Assembly: GCF_014905175.1 (NCBI RefSeq)
Contig: NC_057790.1
Coordinates: 7,068,001-7,132,000 of the forward strand
DNA from: Aphidius gifuensis
Taxonomy: Eukaryota > Arthropoda > Insecta > Hymenoptera > Braconidae
DNA: 64,000 nucleotides
Reading direction: 5' to 3'
Part shown: positions 1 through 13,853 of the stretch, piece after piece
Position numbering within the stretch: the first letter of the stretch is position 1
Layout: each line of letters begins with the position of its first letter
The notes under the pieces: generated by a model
What the model saw: only the letters and a program-made list of their open reading frames with translations
Told to the model about the DNA's origin: nothing
Databases searched by the model: none
Position numbers and translations under genes: made by a program

Positions 1-67
1 TGTAAATTAATAATTATATTATGAATTTTTTGATTGATAAGAAAAATTTGTATTTAATTTATATTAC

Positions 68-2689
68 CAATAGCAAGACTATGATCCCACCAATTATATT
101 CACATTGATAAAATTGTAAACCTTGATTATCAGCAATAACATGAGCATTTGGTGTTGCACTCAATGTCCAGGTACCAAGATAAATTAGCATTACCAATAA
201 AATTGGTATCATCCATTGTAAAAGTTGTTTGTCCGTTAATTTTACTTTATGTGCACTTTTAACTCGATATGTTAATGATACTCTTAAAAATATCAACAAC
301 AAAATTATTTAAAAAACGTTGTTTTATTTAAAAATTAAAATAACAAAAAATTACCTCCATGTTTTCATTAAAAGTGCTGTATATGAGATACAAAATCCAA
401 AGTGTCTTGTCCATTTTGTTAGAACACAAGAATAAATATCCAAAACTGGAAAAATTGCTGCCATCTTGAAAATTTAATTTAAAAAAAAAAAAAATAGAAA
501 TAAAATTAAAGTATTTAGCTTTATGTATGAATGATCTAAATTAAAATTTTTAAAATCACCTCAAGATACATAATAGCACATCCAATTAATGTAATTGATA
601 AAAATATTGGTGATGCAACTTTAAATACTTTAAGTTTTCGATGTTGATAAACATAGCCAACAAGTAAAACAGTACAACAAGCACAAAATATTGAAAATGT
701 TAGTAATGTAATTCTAAATGGCCAACTGTAACTTGCAAGACATGGTCCAGAATCATTGCATGATACACAACCAGGTGCACAAGGAAGACATTTAAATTTT
801 TCATTATATAAATTACTTTTGTTATTTTGTTTATCCTTCCAAGCAGCTTAAATAAATTTATAAAAGAAATATCAATTCACAATCAAATTTTTAAAAACAA
901 TTGAATTTTCTTTTATATAAAATTACCTTCAACTAATACACCATCAAATAAAAATTGTTCAGTTGAATAAAATCCACGTCGACATTTACATGTATAATCA
1001 CCTTTTTTCCAACCAGAAGAAGCCAATCCATGACTTTCATTATTTTTTAATGGCTTTTTATATTCGCACTTGATCAATAATAAATAAAAAAAAATTCTAA
1101 ATAAATTATACAGTTAATTGAAATTATAATTTTTAAATTAAATCATCATCATTTAATTTAAAGGGAATAATATTTTTAATAAAAAAATTTCTTTTTTTAC
1201 TTGCGTTGATTCGATGTGGCACTTGTGTGAACTCCAAAAAGCTTCAATTTGATTATTCACTTGTGGATCATCGTCTTGAAAATATGTCGATTGATTTACG
1301 TCACACTGGTTGACCTCAAGACCACTTATGTCAATATCAACACTGATAAAGTCACGTATCCTAAAACCCCAATTGACAATAGACAAAAAAAAATTTAATT
1401 AATTAATGGATATTTATAAAATAATAATTGATAATTGCTGGACCAACCCGTGTCGAGTGTCTGGTGAACGAGAATATACATTGTATGAAACAAGCCATTG
1501 TTTTTTTTCACAAGAAAAATATGGATTTGTCCACCAGCCCAACGAATCAACGAGCTTTGACGATCTAAAAAAAAGAAAAGAAAAAACTAGAATTAAATGT
1601 AGAAGAATAACAAAGTAATTATATTATTTAAAATTATTTTCTTGTTATTTTTTAAAATTGAAAAATAATGACACGAAAAAAACAAACCTTGTTTCTTTAG
1701 TATTTCGAAACCAAGGCAATTCAGGATCTGCTTGATTTCCAACTCGTAATATTTGATTTTGTGATTTAATAATTTCACCATTTACAAGCTCAAGCAATGT
1801 ATCAGTAATAATAAAATTATTTGTACTGTTAAAAATAATAATTCTCGATGCTATTGAATATTTAATTGATAACAATAATGATTTGGCAATTGCATCTAAT
1901 AGTATACCATGACGAACGGATGATAAATTGTCCATCATAATTGATGTCATGTCAATTTTTTGTCTTGCATTATCATATTTATGTGGATTTAATTCAACAC
2001 CAGATGGTAATAATTTAAATCCATATGTGTTTATGCAATCATCATTATCTAAATTTGTTGATATTGTTTCTATGATGTCTAAGGCTTTTTCAATTTCAGG
2101 CTGAAATAAATATTAAATTTATTATAATAATTATTATGTATGAATAAATATATTTATATTCAAATCAAATGAAAATAAAAGAAAAAAAATACAATACGAA
2201 TAGTAAAACAATACGGAGAAAAGATAAAAATATTTCAGAGAATATATTTCGATTGAACTCTATTGGATTTCGATGCTAGATTTTTTTTTATTTTTTATAT
2301 AAAAAAATTGATATTGAATGGTAAAGAGCAAAGAGAATAGACAAAAAATAAAAAAGTATATAACAGTACGAAATAATAATGATTGTAAAAATAAAAAAAA
2401 AAATATAAAAGAAAAAAAATAGCCGTAGGAAATCGAACAAGAAATCCTTGGTAGAAAAAATAGAGCAAAAAAAAAAATATAAAATCATGAGGGCTTCATT
2501 TACCCGTCGAACACGAAAAGGTCCAATGTCATTGTATGATTCACGATTATTTGATGATGCTTGAATTTTTTTTGCTGATATATTATCATCTGCTATCGTT
2601 GTTTTAAAATATCCTAACATCGCAATCGTGATTATGATATTTATTGGCAAATAAATAAAAATATTATTCCAATATTTTTTGAACCCCAT
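68..2689 (-). CDS. GPR158/smog-like orphan G-protein coupled receptor, 3' end outside window
   Basis: Eight exons read on the minus strand with matching phases: 2689-2504, 2100-1688, 1564-1448, 1360-1201, 1068-927, 846-560, 464-355 and 282-68, the last ending at a GT donor so the gene continues past the left edge. The first exon encodes a hydrophobic signal peptide after MGFKKYW. A large extracellular region follows, with conserved-looking GWWTNPYF and DIDISGLEVNQC segments, then a cysteine-rich/EGF-like part (YTCKCRRGFYST) and the CLPCAPGCVSC motif that precedes the seven-helix bundle. Four or five membrane helices are seen before the edge. This order is known for vertebrate GPR158/GPR179 and the insect receptor smog, which signals in epithelial morphogenesis; that function is inferred by family only. 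The intron between exons 3 and 4 is short with a weak acceptor, so that junction is the least certain. Confidence 0.8.
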
Positions 2690-5600
2690 CTAAAACATTA
2701 ATTTTCATTTTTAAATTTATTTCTTTTAAATAAATAACATTTTAATTTTATAAAAAAACAAATAATATATTTTTTAAATTATTATTAATATTATTTTAAA
2801 ATTTAAAAAAATATGTAATGCTATTTTAACATTTAAAAAATAATAAAAAAATATTTTCTTTTTGTATATTTTTATTTTAAAATTTTAAGGTAATTGTTAA
2901 AATAAAATTTACATATTTTTTCATTAATTTATTATTATATTAATAATATATTTTATTATATTTTTGGCTTTTACGATTAATCATTTTTTTATTTGTATAT
3001 AAAAATAAAAAATTATAATACAATTTAATTTATTATTATTGTTTTTTTATTTTTAGTAAAAAACCTTTTTTTATTATAAAGTGTTGCTTGAGTTTATCGT
3101 ATCCGGTGGAGGTTTTTCAGTGCCTTTGAAAATCCCTCCGGTGATGAACAAATATTACTTCCCTGTTGTGAATGTGGAATAAACTTGTGGTTGCTAACTT
3201 AAGCACCATTTTCATCATTATCATTTCATAAATTTCCAAAGACTTTTTTTAAACATTGAAATTTTTTTATATTTTTTTTTTACATTTCAATTCATTCTTA
3301 GCTTATTTATCACACGAAAATCAACATCCTTCACAATTTATCTAAAATTAAAAACAACAAAATATTATGATAAAAAATAAAATAAAGATAAAAAATAAAA
3401 AACAATACAAGTGTTTTTAAACTTTTTAAAAAACTAGTCAAAAATAAATTAAACTTTTGACATAAAAAAAAACAAGAAAAGTTTACTAACAAGTGTATAT
3501 TATTATTTCTCTTTAAAAATTATATATTTAAACAATTTAAAATGAATAAAAAATTGCATATTATTTTGAATATTATTTTTAATTATAAATATATAAACTT
3601 TAAAGATTAAAAAAAGTTATTAAAAATAATAATAACTATAGAGAAAAAAAATGTAATTAATAATTTTTCTTGGTTTTGCTCAAGAAGGTAGATAAAAAAT
3701 AAATGTGATGGAGAAAATAGGATAGTAATTTCACGAAAGGCTTGTCAAAGGCCAATACCTAAGGCCTACAGAGGGATAATAATGTGAGACTACATTAATC
3801 AATCAATAAACATGCTGATGGTGTATAATAAATCCAATAATAACCATGGTTATTTCATTAGGTTCTCATCATCATGATTATATGTAATAATAAATATTAT
3901 TATTTTCAAATCATAATAATTATTTTTGTATATGAAAATAATATAAAATATATAAAAAAATTTATCAATATAATATACATTATATATTCAACATGAGGTG
4001 GTTTTTTAGAATCGACAGGTGGATTTTAAATTAAATTTTGCACAGGCTTCTTTTTAGATTGATTATAAAAATCCCATAGAAAAAATATATATATATAAAT
4101 AAAATAATGCTAGTTAGCTTGTTGAAGAAAAAAAAATAAAAAAGCCATGAAAATTCCAATATATTAAGGATGGCAAAGCAAGAAAACGTGATCCGGAAAA
4201 ATAAATTATACATATAGATATGCGGGACAGTCAGAGTGGTGAAACACAGGTCGATCGATGCAGCGAAAAACCTCCTGTTTACAGGAATCGAAATTCATAT
4301 CTTACCTGTATTATTCACCAATTGATGCACCATTACAAAAAAAAAAAAAAAAAACAAATTATAAATTAAAAAAAAAAAAAAAAAAACTCAATTTAAATTG
4401 GCCCTCATAAATTTTGATAAACTTGATTTAACGAATAACGTAATAAAGAAAGTCAAATGAAATAATAAATTAATTTTTAACACTGTATATAATTGAGTTT
4501 AATCTTGGTGCCAAGTTTGATGAAACTAAATTACATAGATGTTGAATTTTTATTTTAACCACTGAAAGACATTATCACTTTTAGCATTGCCAAGTTTTTT
4601 TTTCTCTTTTTTCTTACTGGATATAAAAAAAAATACAATTGAAATAATCTAATATTGAGGGTAAAGAAAATTTACGAAAAAAGGTCTTATAATAAATAAA
4701 TAAATAATAGGGTATAAAAAAAAAAAAAAACACACTCACACGAGGGTGAAACTCGTATATTTTTATTTTTGATTTTCTTGATCTTCTTGATCTTCAGGGT
4801 CAAGATAAGTATCTTAATAGAATGAAAAATAAATATTGCAAAATAATGATGATAATAAATAAGATAGAAAAGGAAAAAAAAAAAAAAATAGTCAAAAGTT
4901 GTTAATGGTATTTATTTATCAGGGTCATTATGACTGACAATATGACTGCCTTGAATAGAACCGGTGGTGATACTGGTAAAACTAAACTTGATGAAGGCTT
5001 TGAGCCCATTTTGACTGCGCTGCGCCGCCGCCCTTCTCCAGGAGCTTTTTCCCCACTGTACAAACCGATTTTCACAGCTTCATTCACATATACAATATTT
5101 ATTAAACTTGTGTTATTATGATGTACACTGACTTGCGCATATCTTCACAAGAAAAAAAATACAATTTATATATACATCAAGTATCAACACAATTATCAGG
5201 AATATTTTCTAAAGACAATTTGTGACAATGTGTGCATTATCATTGCATTCAATGAAAATAATAAAACCAATATTATTATGTATTCATCCAACTCAATTCA
5301 TCATTGATTAAATCAATTAATTAATTTATCAAACAATTTTAATTATTTTATCATTTTATTATAATTTTTTTTTTTGTTTCATTTTTCATTTTACAATCTT
5401 AATAAATTATTATTTTTTCCATTGACAGTATTTTTTTTTTTCATTATTTTATTTAATAATACATGCCAAGCTTGGCCTCGGTAATTATAATGCTTTTTTT
5501 TTTTTATTAATTTTTTAAAAGCTTCTATCCATTCAATAATTATTATAATTTTTATTTTTTCAATTTTTTTTTTTGCATGTATATATTTTAAACTCGAGAT

Positions 5601-6529
5601 ACCCGTGACTGGCATAAACTTTTTTAAAATATTTTTATTTTTTTTTCTCGCTCGATATATTTGAATAGCATTTTTTTTTTTTATTACGAATACTTGATGG
5701 AAATTTTAACGAAAATCTTGAAAGTTAATATGAGAAAAAAAAAAAAGAGTATATTGGATTTTTTTTTTAAATGTTTGATGAAGTTATAAATTTTTATTAT
5801 TTAAGTGAATGTTAATGATTAAAAATTGATTCAAGTCTTGGTCGATTTATATAGTATCGTGTTCACAAATTTCTCACGCAATTTTTATTATTTCGATAGT
5901 AATCATATGGATTCAGTGCTTGTAAAATAAAAAAAAAAAAGTAATAATTGTTTATAAATTTATTTACATAAATAAATTTTAATTTTTATTAATTTTTTTT
6001 CAACTACAATCTTAACATCAACTTATATTTACTTAAAAAACAAAAAAAAAATATTTCTAATCACGTCTGAGTGATTAGTTCGCACTTTGGTATTACTAAA
6101 AAAAAAACGAAAAACATGAAATAATTATTTCAAAATTACACTTCAAAATACAGTTAATATATATATTTTTTTTTTTATTTTTTAAATATGCCATTGACTA
6201 TGTTGTCTTTGGCATGTACGGTCTTGTTTTTTTGCTTCAATTCAATGTCAATAGATAATAATTGCCGTGCATTCAAGAAAATAATACGTATACGTAATTT
6301 GCTTTTTCCTCTTTTTTATTTTGTTATTATTTTTTTTTTAGATGTCTATTTTATTTCTGGAAATTATTTAAATGCGATCAGGTACAGTGGTAGCGTTATG
6401 GCAAACTGTATTTTAAACAATTTTTTTTTGTCAATAAAATTGCAGACAATGTATAATTGTTGGCCCATGAAAATAAAAATAAATAAATAAATAATGGACA
6501 AAATGAAATAGGTTGTTTTTTTTTTCATT
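2690..6529. other. Intergenic region between the GPCR start and the phosphodiesterase 3' end
   Basis: Very AT-rich sequence with long homopolymers and no convincing gene. Two blocks stand out by base composition: 3075-3210, upstream of the receptor start and possibly part of its 5' leader or promoter, and 4925-5095, listed separately. The phosphodiesterase 3' end lies at the right; the nearest minus-strand AATAAA-type signal downstream of its stop is at about 6349-6354. Confidence 0.5.
4925..5095. other. GC-rich block open on both strands, unidentified
   Basis: This stretch is far richer in G+C than its surroundings and is open for about 60 codons on both strands. On the plus strand it follows a good acceptor-like sequence (tttatttatcag at about 4912-4921) and starts with MTDNMTALNRTGG, with a basic LRRRPSPG segment. 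On the minus strand it reads VNEAVKIGLYSGEKAPGEG. No consensus donor was found on either strand. It may be an exon of an unrecognised gene, a leader exon of the receptor to its left, or a conserved regulatory block. I do not recognise either peptide. Confidence 0.3.
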
Positions 6530-9500
6530 TTATTCAACAAGAACACCATCTCGTTTTATTTCTTCAGAGTTATTATCTTGGCTTACTGTTGTCCTGTCGT
6601 GATTTGTGCAGTTACTTGAGCACGTGTCTTCAGCAATTTCAAGCCAGTGTTGTTTATTTTGTCTCACCCCCTCAACCAGTGGATTTAATTTATCCGATAA
6701 AAGTGCAAAAGCCTGTATTATCATGAAATAGAAATGTAGAAAATAATATTAAATATAATTAAATAAAATAATAATAAAAAATATAAATATATTATCATTA
6801 GTGTTGTATTAAAATTTAATATATTTTTTTTTATGTACCTCGTAAATTGGAAGGCATATTGAATCGATAAAACCAACTTGCATCATTGGTAACTGATCCT
6901 CTTTTTCTCGATTCATGATATCCTGTGAAATGAAAAAAAATAAAATAAAAAAAAACCATTTACATTTGGTAAAAAATTCAATTTTAATATTGTTTTTTTC
7001 TATCAGAAAAAAAAATAAATAATTGAAAGATAAAAATTAGTTTATCATGATAGAAAATTGTTAAAAAAAAATAGATATTTACAATTGGTGTTATATTTAA
7101 AGTTCGTCTTTCAATATCTCCTTGTTCAAAAAATTCACTACTGACTAATTCAGCAACACGTTTTTCAATTTCCCATGGTTTTGTTATTGCAGCAAGATCA
7201 CAAACAGTCATTAACATTCCACGTAAAAGATCACGATGTTCACCATGTGACCAATTATAAGTTTTTGAACGTGCAATACTTAAAAATGATCCACGTTTAC
7301 GAAAATAAACAGCTAAATCTGTTGATAAAATTGCTTCTTCAAGTACTTTAACAATACGTGAATATTCTTCAGGTGATACATTTGATAATATTTGATTTCC
7401 TTGACTACTTAATATCATTAAACACTGATCAAAATGATGATGTTCCATTGTTGAAGTTGAGTATAATTGAGCCAAAGGAGATGAAGCCCTTTAAAAATGA
7501 AAACAATAATTTTTCATTAGCAAAACAATTGAGTACAAATTATAATTAATTATTTATTACTTTATTTGGAATGAATTATTGGTCCCTCGATGATCTAAAT
7601 CATGACAAAGACAAGCAATCATAAGTGCTAAACACTCAATTTCTCCAAATATTTTCCACCATTGTGTTGCCTTTAAAAAAATAAATCAATAGAATTTTTT
7701 TTTTATATAAAATAATAGATAATATTTATAATTTAATTAAACTTACAGTCAATATTGCAAACATCATTTGAGCAACATTAAATGCATGTCTCCAATTGTG
7801 ATAAGTAACATTGCGATAATTTTTTTTAACACTTAATAACCATCTACATAATACATCATAATCAATATGAAAACGTTCAACAAAATCAAGATCTAAAAAC
7901 ATTCTCAATGATGCTGTGAGTGTCTCATCATCCTCCATTCTAATGTCATCAAATTTAAAATCATGAAGATCAAAATATGCTGATGATGGTACTCTTAAGT
8001 CCTGCTGGGTCACGCGTAAATAGAAAATAAAAACAAACAAAAAAAAACAATGACGTGCATTAGTAAAATTTGATATAAAATTTTATAAATATAATATTTA
8101 ATTTAACGAACCCTTAATCTTTTGGCATCTTCAATTGATGCTGATGCATGATAACTCAGTACTTCTAATGTTACACTTTGTTTTGCCATTGCAATAACTG
8201 CTTTTTCATACCTTGAAAGAAAATTAAGATAATTAATTAATTAACAACACTTAATTATTCTGATATTTGGTAATATTTTTGTTTATAAATTATTATTTAT
8301 TATTGACTTACATGTGTGTATTGTGTATACCCATTCCACAAAATATTGCAAATGCCTCAACAAAATTTTCATCATTTTTAGTAAATATTAAATCATCAAA
8401 TTTATTAATCAATTGTATAACTCCAATTATTTGACCAGATGAATTTTTTATTGGCATACATAAAATTGTTTTATGCTTAAAATTTATACCATCATCAACT
8501 GATGCATCAAATCTTGAGTCTTCATAAGCATTTGGTATATTAACTGTCTAAAATAAACATAAAAATTATTCAAATAAAAATTAATATTTATCTCCATATT
8601 AAAAATATTTAACTGATTAATTTTTTAGCTCTTTTTTTCTTTTATAATATCTATTTATTTTATTGATATTAAAATTAATTATTATAAATTTTTTTAATTG
8701 ATTTATTGATCATTTAAAACCCAACGAATTTACGCTACTTAAAATATTTATGTCATCATTAAATCTTAATTAAATTAATAGGTTAACAAAATTATAAATG
8801 AAAAACAAAAAAAAAAAACTAGAGCATTTAAAAATTGTCGTCACAATAATAATTATATAATTTAATTAATTAAATAATTCAAAGCCTTGTAAATAAATGT
8901 TTATTGATATGGCTTCTCGAATTTTATTCATCCACATTGTTATAAACAATTAGCAATTTCAAGAGTTATTTTATTTTTTTAAAAAAAGTTAGAAATTTAA
9001 ATTAATTACATTCAATTACTGCTACTTGACAATTAAGTATTTTTTTTTTATTACATAAATCACAAATGACAAAAACACGCGTCACACGATCAATGTAAAT
9101 ATTAAAAAATTTTTTTATTTCCATTATTTATTTCTTGAATAAATATTCAATTCAAAGTTGAGATTTAAATATTATTAAGTAATTTAATTAAGGTAAATTA
9201 ATACTTACTTCGCCTGTTGTTGCAACATAGCCAGTTATGCCAACGTTTATTGGAAATCTGCTTTCAAATGGACTGTAAATTTAAAAAAAAAAAAAACCAA
9301 GTATTTTATTAGTTTCAATAATAAAACAATTTCGTTGTAAAATATTTATAAAAAAAAATTACAAAAAATTTATTTATAGTATTAAAAAAGAAATAAATCA
9401 ATATTTTATTTTTAAAAATGTCAACTGTATATTATTGTTATTATATTTTTAGTATTTGAAATTTTTTTTTATTGTAAAAAAAAAAAAATAAAAAACAATA

Positions 9501-11799
9501 TCGCACCTGGTTCGTGAGTCCGTGTCTTCAACAGTCAGGTCATTGGCTTCAAAGTCAAACACCCGTGAAAAGCTACCCTTTGACGCCTTGTGAACTAAAA
9601 GTACCTACAAATATAATTTTTTTATTTTTTATTGTTTTTTATTATTTACAATACAAAGCATACATAGAATTGTAATTTTTTTTTTTTTTTTATAATACAC
9701 CGACATACTTGATCTGAAACCGGTAATTAGTATGAAGGTGATGTCATTTTCACTCATATGTTAAAACGTCATTCAAAAAGATGAAAAAAAAAATATAAAA
9801 AATAGAGGAAAAAAAATCATAAATCAAACCTGTACTCGTTGACACTGAATAAGTGATTGTGTGTGAGTCAAAATTCGAAAAACCATGTGTTCAATGGTAC
9901 TTTGTTCTTCAAAAACCATTCTTGCCAAATCAAGCAAAACCTAAATGTAATTTATTCTGTTATTTCAAGTAACTACATTTTAATTTTTTCGATACATAAA
10001 CAATAATAAAAAATCAATAAATTAATAATTTAATTTACCTGATTTCTTTTAACTTCAAGTTGACTTTTTTCATATAATTGTGCATTTCTCAATCCAATAC
10101 CACAAAATTGTAAATAACTTTTAAATATTTTTTCATCTTGTATTGTAAATTGTGATTCATCACCTAATTTATTAATTACTTGTGCAACACCAATGACATT
10201 ACCACTACAATCTTTTATTGGCATACACAAAAGATTTCTTGTTGTATAACCAGTAAGTAAATCAATTTCACGATTAAATCTTTTATCCTAAAAAACAAAA
10301 ATATTTTAGTTAAATATTTTTACTGATATATTTTCTTATGCAATATATTACCTTGTATGCATCTGGAATATTAACTGGTTCACCACTTTCAGCAACATAG
10401 CCAACAATACCAGTACCCCATGATATTTTAATTTCAATTTTTTTTTCCATTTCGATGAGTGTTGATCTCGAACAAACATCAAATAATTTCGAAACAAGAC
10501 ACCTTGTTTCTCGACAATATTTATTATTATAATTATTGTTATTATTATTAATTTGACTTTGATTTTTTTTACGTTGATTATTTTTATCACAATCATTATT
10601 TGTATAATTACTATTATTATTTATATTTCGATAATTTTTATTATTTTTACATGGACGTTCACCTTGAACGAGAAATAATGATCCTCTATCTGCGTGTAAT
10701 AATGTACTGACATTTTGAAGTATTTTATGACAAAGTGATCGTACATCAAGTTCATTACAAATATCTTTAACCTAATTAATAAAAATAATAATATATAATT
10801 AAATTTCTAATGAATGAATGAATTAATTAATTTTATCTTTTTAATTACCAGTTCAAAAATAAGATCTTTTTCATCTAATTGACGTAATTCATGTCTTGAT
10901 TTTCTTTGTGGTCTTAATGTTCCACCAGGTCCAGCTTGTGTACCAACACTACTTTGACTTGGATCTTCTTGTGATACACTTAAAAATGTTGGTGTACCAT
11001 CAATTGTATTAACAATTGGTTTTAATAAACCACCTCTTTCAAATTCATGTGCTGATATTTTTCTTACTGGTGTTGTTGCACCAGAACCACTATTATTATT
11101 ATTATTATTACCACTATTACCAACATCATAATTACAATTATTTTGTCCTATTGTATCTTGTCCACAGTTATTTGGTGATGATGTTGTTGGTGTTGAATAT
11201 CTTAATAACCATTGATCAACAATATGTCTTGTTGCTTTTCTAGTATAAATAATAAATATAAAAATTGTACTAAAAAACATTTGTAACAAATTAAATTATT
11301 ATTTATTTTAAATAGTTTTTTTATTGTGAAATATAAAGAATTTTTTTTTTTTCCATTTATTTACGTCATGACTGTTACAAATGACAACGATAAATGCAAC
11401 TTCCTCTTTTATGAAATAATGTAAAAAATAAAAATAAGAAAATTGCAGAGTAATAAAAAAAGAAAAAAAAATGAAAATTTAAAATATAGTGTACCTTAAA
11501 AAATAATCAGTGACAAAGTCAGGATGTTCATCAAGCCAAGCTTCCATTTGGGCATATTCAAGTTTATAAACAGCGGATGTTGTCACTGTGCTACCAACAC
11601 CAGATGATAATGATGATGAAGATGATGATGACGATGATGATGCTGATGAAGATGATGACAATGTTGAACGATTTGATAAATTAACATGTGGTTTATTTGT
11701 CTGTGATTGATGATGCTGTTGAGTCAATGAATTAACCATGACATCTGATTGTCCACTTTGTACACCCTGTACACAAGGTGATACTGTTTCTGCTGTCAT
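6530..11799 (-). CDS. Pde6: cGMP-specific 3',5'-cyclic phosphodiesterase, PDE5/6 family (insect Pde6 type)
   Basis: Fourteen coding exons join in phase: 11831-11495, 11239-10849, 10771-10352, 10287-10039, 9940-9830, 9604-9507, 9272-9209, 8547-8312, 8211-8112, 8001-7747, 7670-7561, 7488-7083, 6922-6839, 6712-6530. From the first in-frame ATG (11799) the product is 1003 residues. The N-terminal MEAWLDEHPDF, FLRKATRHIVDQW and RKISAHEFER segments resemble PDE5 rather than PDE11. GAF-A and GAF-B both keep the NKxnFx3DE cyclic-nucleotide motif (NKLGDESQFTIQDE; NKFDDLIFTKNDE). The catalytic domain has the metal ligands in HNWRHAFN, HDLDHRGTNN and CDLAAITKPW and the nucleotide-contacting glutamine in MMQVGFIDSI. 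It should hydrolyse cGMP in the cytosol. There is no C-terminal CaaX box (ends RDGVLVE). GAF-A carries an asparagine-rich insertion. The start is uncertain because the frame stays open upstream. Confidence 0.9.
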
Positions 11800-13845
11800 C
11801 CTTGGCTCATTAATGCTTCTCAAATATTGAGCTACAACAAACAACATTTATACAGTTGAAACAAAAAATTAAATAGCCTACACTAAAATTATTTTAATTT
11901 TACAATTGAAAAATTGTTTTTTTTCTTTATGATGATAAACATTGTAGAAAAAAAATCATTGCAATTTACAAAAAAAACAATTTATTTCTGCTGACGACAC
12001 AGAAAGTTCTTTCTCTTTTTTTTACTTTACTACATCATCCTTGACGCCCGCGCGTCCGTCCTCAATAGCGAACATCCTCTCTTTATGTAAGATACCAAAG
12101 AAATAAAATGAAACAAGTAAAATAACAAAATATAAGTTGAAAAAATAAAAAAATACATAAAAAAAATGAGCTGGGTAGTAAATGATAACAAGACCTGACC
12201 GGACGCACGTGAATGTCGTGTATTTTTGTTCAACTAAAAATGTATTGGCATGGTTTTTCGTTTGCACGTGGCAATTGTACATCAACATGTACAATATCAA
12301 CCCTAAAAAACGTGCAAATTTATTTCTATATAATTATTTATATTCAATTTAATAATAAATTTATATTTTTTTATGATTTGACTAGACATATTGATCAACT
12401 AAGTAAAAAAAATACACTCCATTGATTTTAATTTTTTTTTCATTCACATAAACATTTTAGTATAAATTATGTTTTTTTAAATGAAAAAAGTAACCAAGTT
12501 TATTTGTAATATAATTTATAACATATGAAATTAGTTTGAACACAAATTACCCAATAAATCAATAAAAATAAATAAATATTAAATGTTAAATTATGAGTGT
12601 TTTTATATTGCTTAAAAAGGCAAACGGCCAGAGAGGGTTTATAATATATAAAAATAATAATAAATGAAAAAAAAACATGTTCACTCTAGTTGTGCGTGAC
12701 GGAAAGATTTTCTTGGCTACCATTAGCGGCCTAAATTCAGTAACATGACCATAATAAAGATGAGCATTCCAAAATATTAAACATGCATTGAGAAAATATA
12801 TATATATATATTTTTCTCTGTATATTTCCATGACCGTAGACCAAGCAAAATCAAGTTTGCAATATGCAACGAGTGAAAACGATACTTCAATATAAAACAC
12901 ACGTGCTCACACAAAACTCGTATACAACAATAAAAAAAATATCATTGCAAATAAATATACAATTTGTACATGTAAATTTAATTAATTTTTTTTTCTTTCT
13001 TTATTTTTTTTTATGTACCATGAGTAATTTAAATTTATTAACAACACAAAAAAATAAATAAACAAACATGATCTCGTGTGACTGAAAAAAAATGTAATTT
13101 AAACGAAAAAAAAAAAATAAACTGCTGATAATAAAAAAATAAAATGAATAAAAAAATATAGGATATTTTGTATACACCACAAAAAAAAAAAAAAAAAAAA
13201 AAGTTTATTCTATACCGTTATCACATTTTTCCACAACTTGGATTGACGTGTTCGTTCAATGACGTCTGTCGGGCCATCCTCAGCCAACAATCACCGGATG
13301 AGTTGATTCAACAAAAACGATCGTACAGAGAGTAAAAGAAAATTATTATATATTTTTTTTAATAAGCAAACAAGTTTGCAAATTAATTTTTTTTATTGAA
13401 ATTTAAATAGTTAAAATAAAAACTAGTCACAGTGTCACATTAAATTGCATCGAAATGAATTTTTTAATTTTCGAAACTCAACGAAACATAAAATCGAAAT
13501 AATTCATATATTTTTTTAAAAAACTTCACATAGATTTAAAAAATATTTCTATCGAAATAATAAATAACACTAAATAATGAAAATTTAAAAAAAAAAACAA
13601 TCAAACATTTTACAAGTAATGTCATTTAAACTTTAAAAAGTACACACATGTTAAACTTTTTTTTTGTTTCTAAAAAAAATTACGTATGTTTAAAATATTA
13701 TCATTTAAAATGAGCAATATATAAAATAACATTCAAGTAGCTATACATTCACAATAAATATAATTTTAAATAATAATAATAATCATATAAATAATAATAA
13801 TAAAATATATGTGTAATTTAAAAAACAGACAAGTAGTCAAATGAA

Positions 13846-13853
13846 TGACGTCA
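13846..13853. promoter_or_regulatory. CRE palindrome TGACGTCA
   Basis: A perfect TGACGTCA CREB/ATF site lies in a G+C-enriched block (13835-14100) inside the phosphodiesterase intron; a second half-match, TGACGTCT, is at about 13260. A cyclic-nucleotide responsive promoter for a phosphodiesterase would make sense, but one 8-mer in several kilobases is weak evidence. Confidence 0.25.

Noticed and set aside
11016..11243. Tyrosine/histidine-rich plus-strand frame
   Set aside because: Shadow of the asparagine/serine-rich phosphodiesterase exon on the other strand.
6530..11799. Assignment of the phosphodiesterase to PDE11
   Set aside because: The overall GAF-GAF-catalytic layout fits both, but the N-terminal FLRKATRHIVDQW and RKISAHEFER segments and the MAKQSVTLEVLSYHAS linker are PDE5/6-like.
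12022..12300. Minus-strand frames including MFAIEDGRAGVKDDVVK
   Set aside because: No splice junction to the phosphodiesterase in a consistent phase; more likely promoter or leader sequence.
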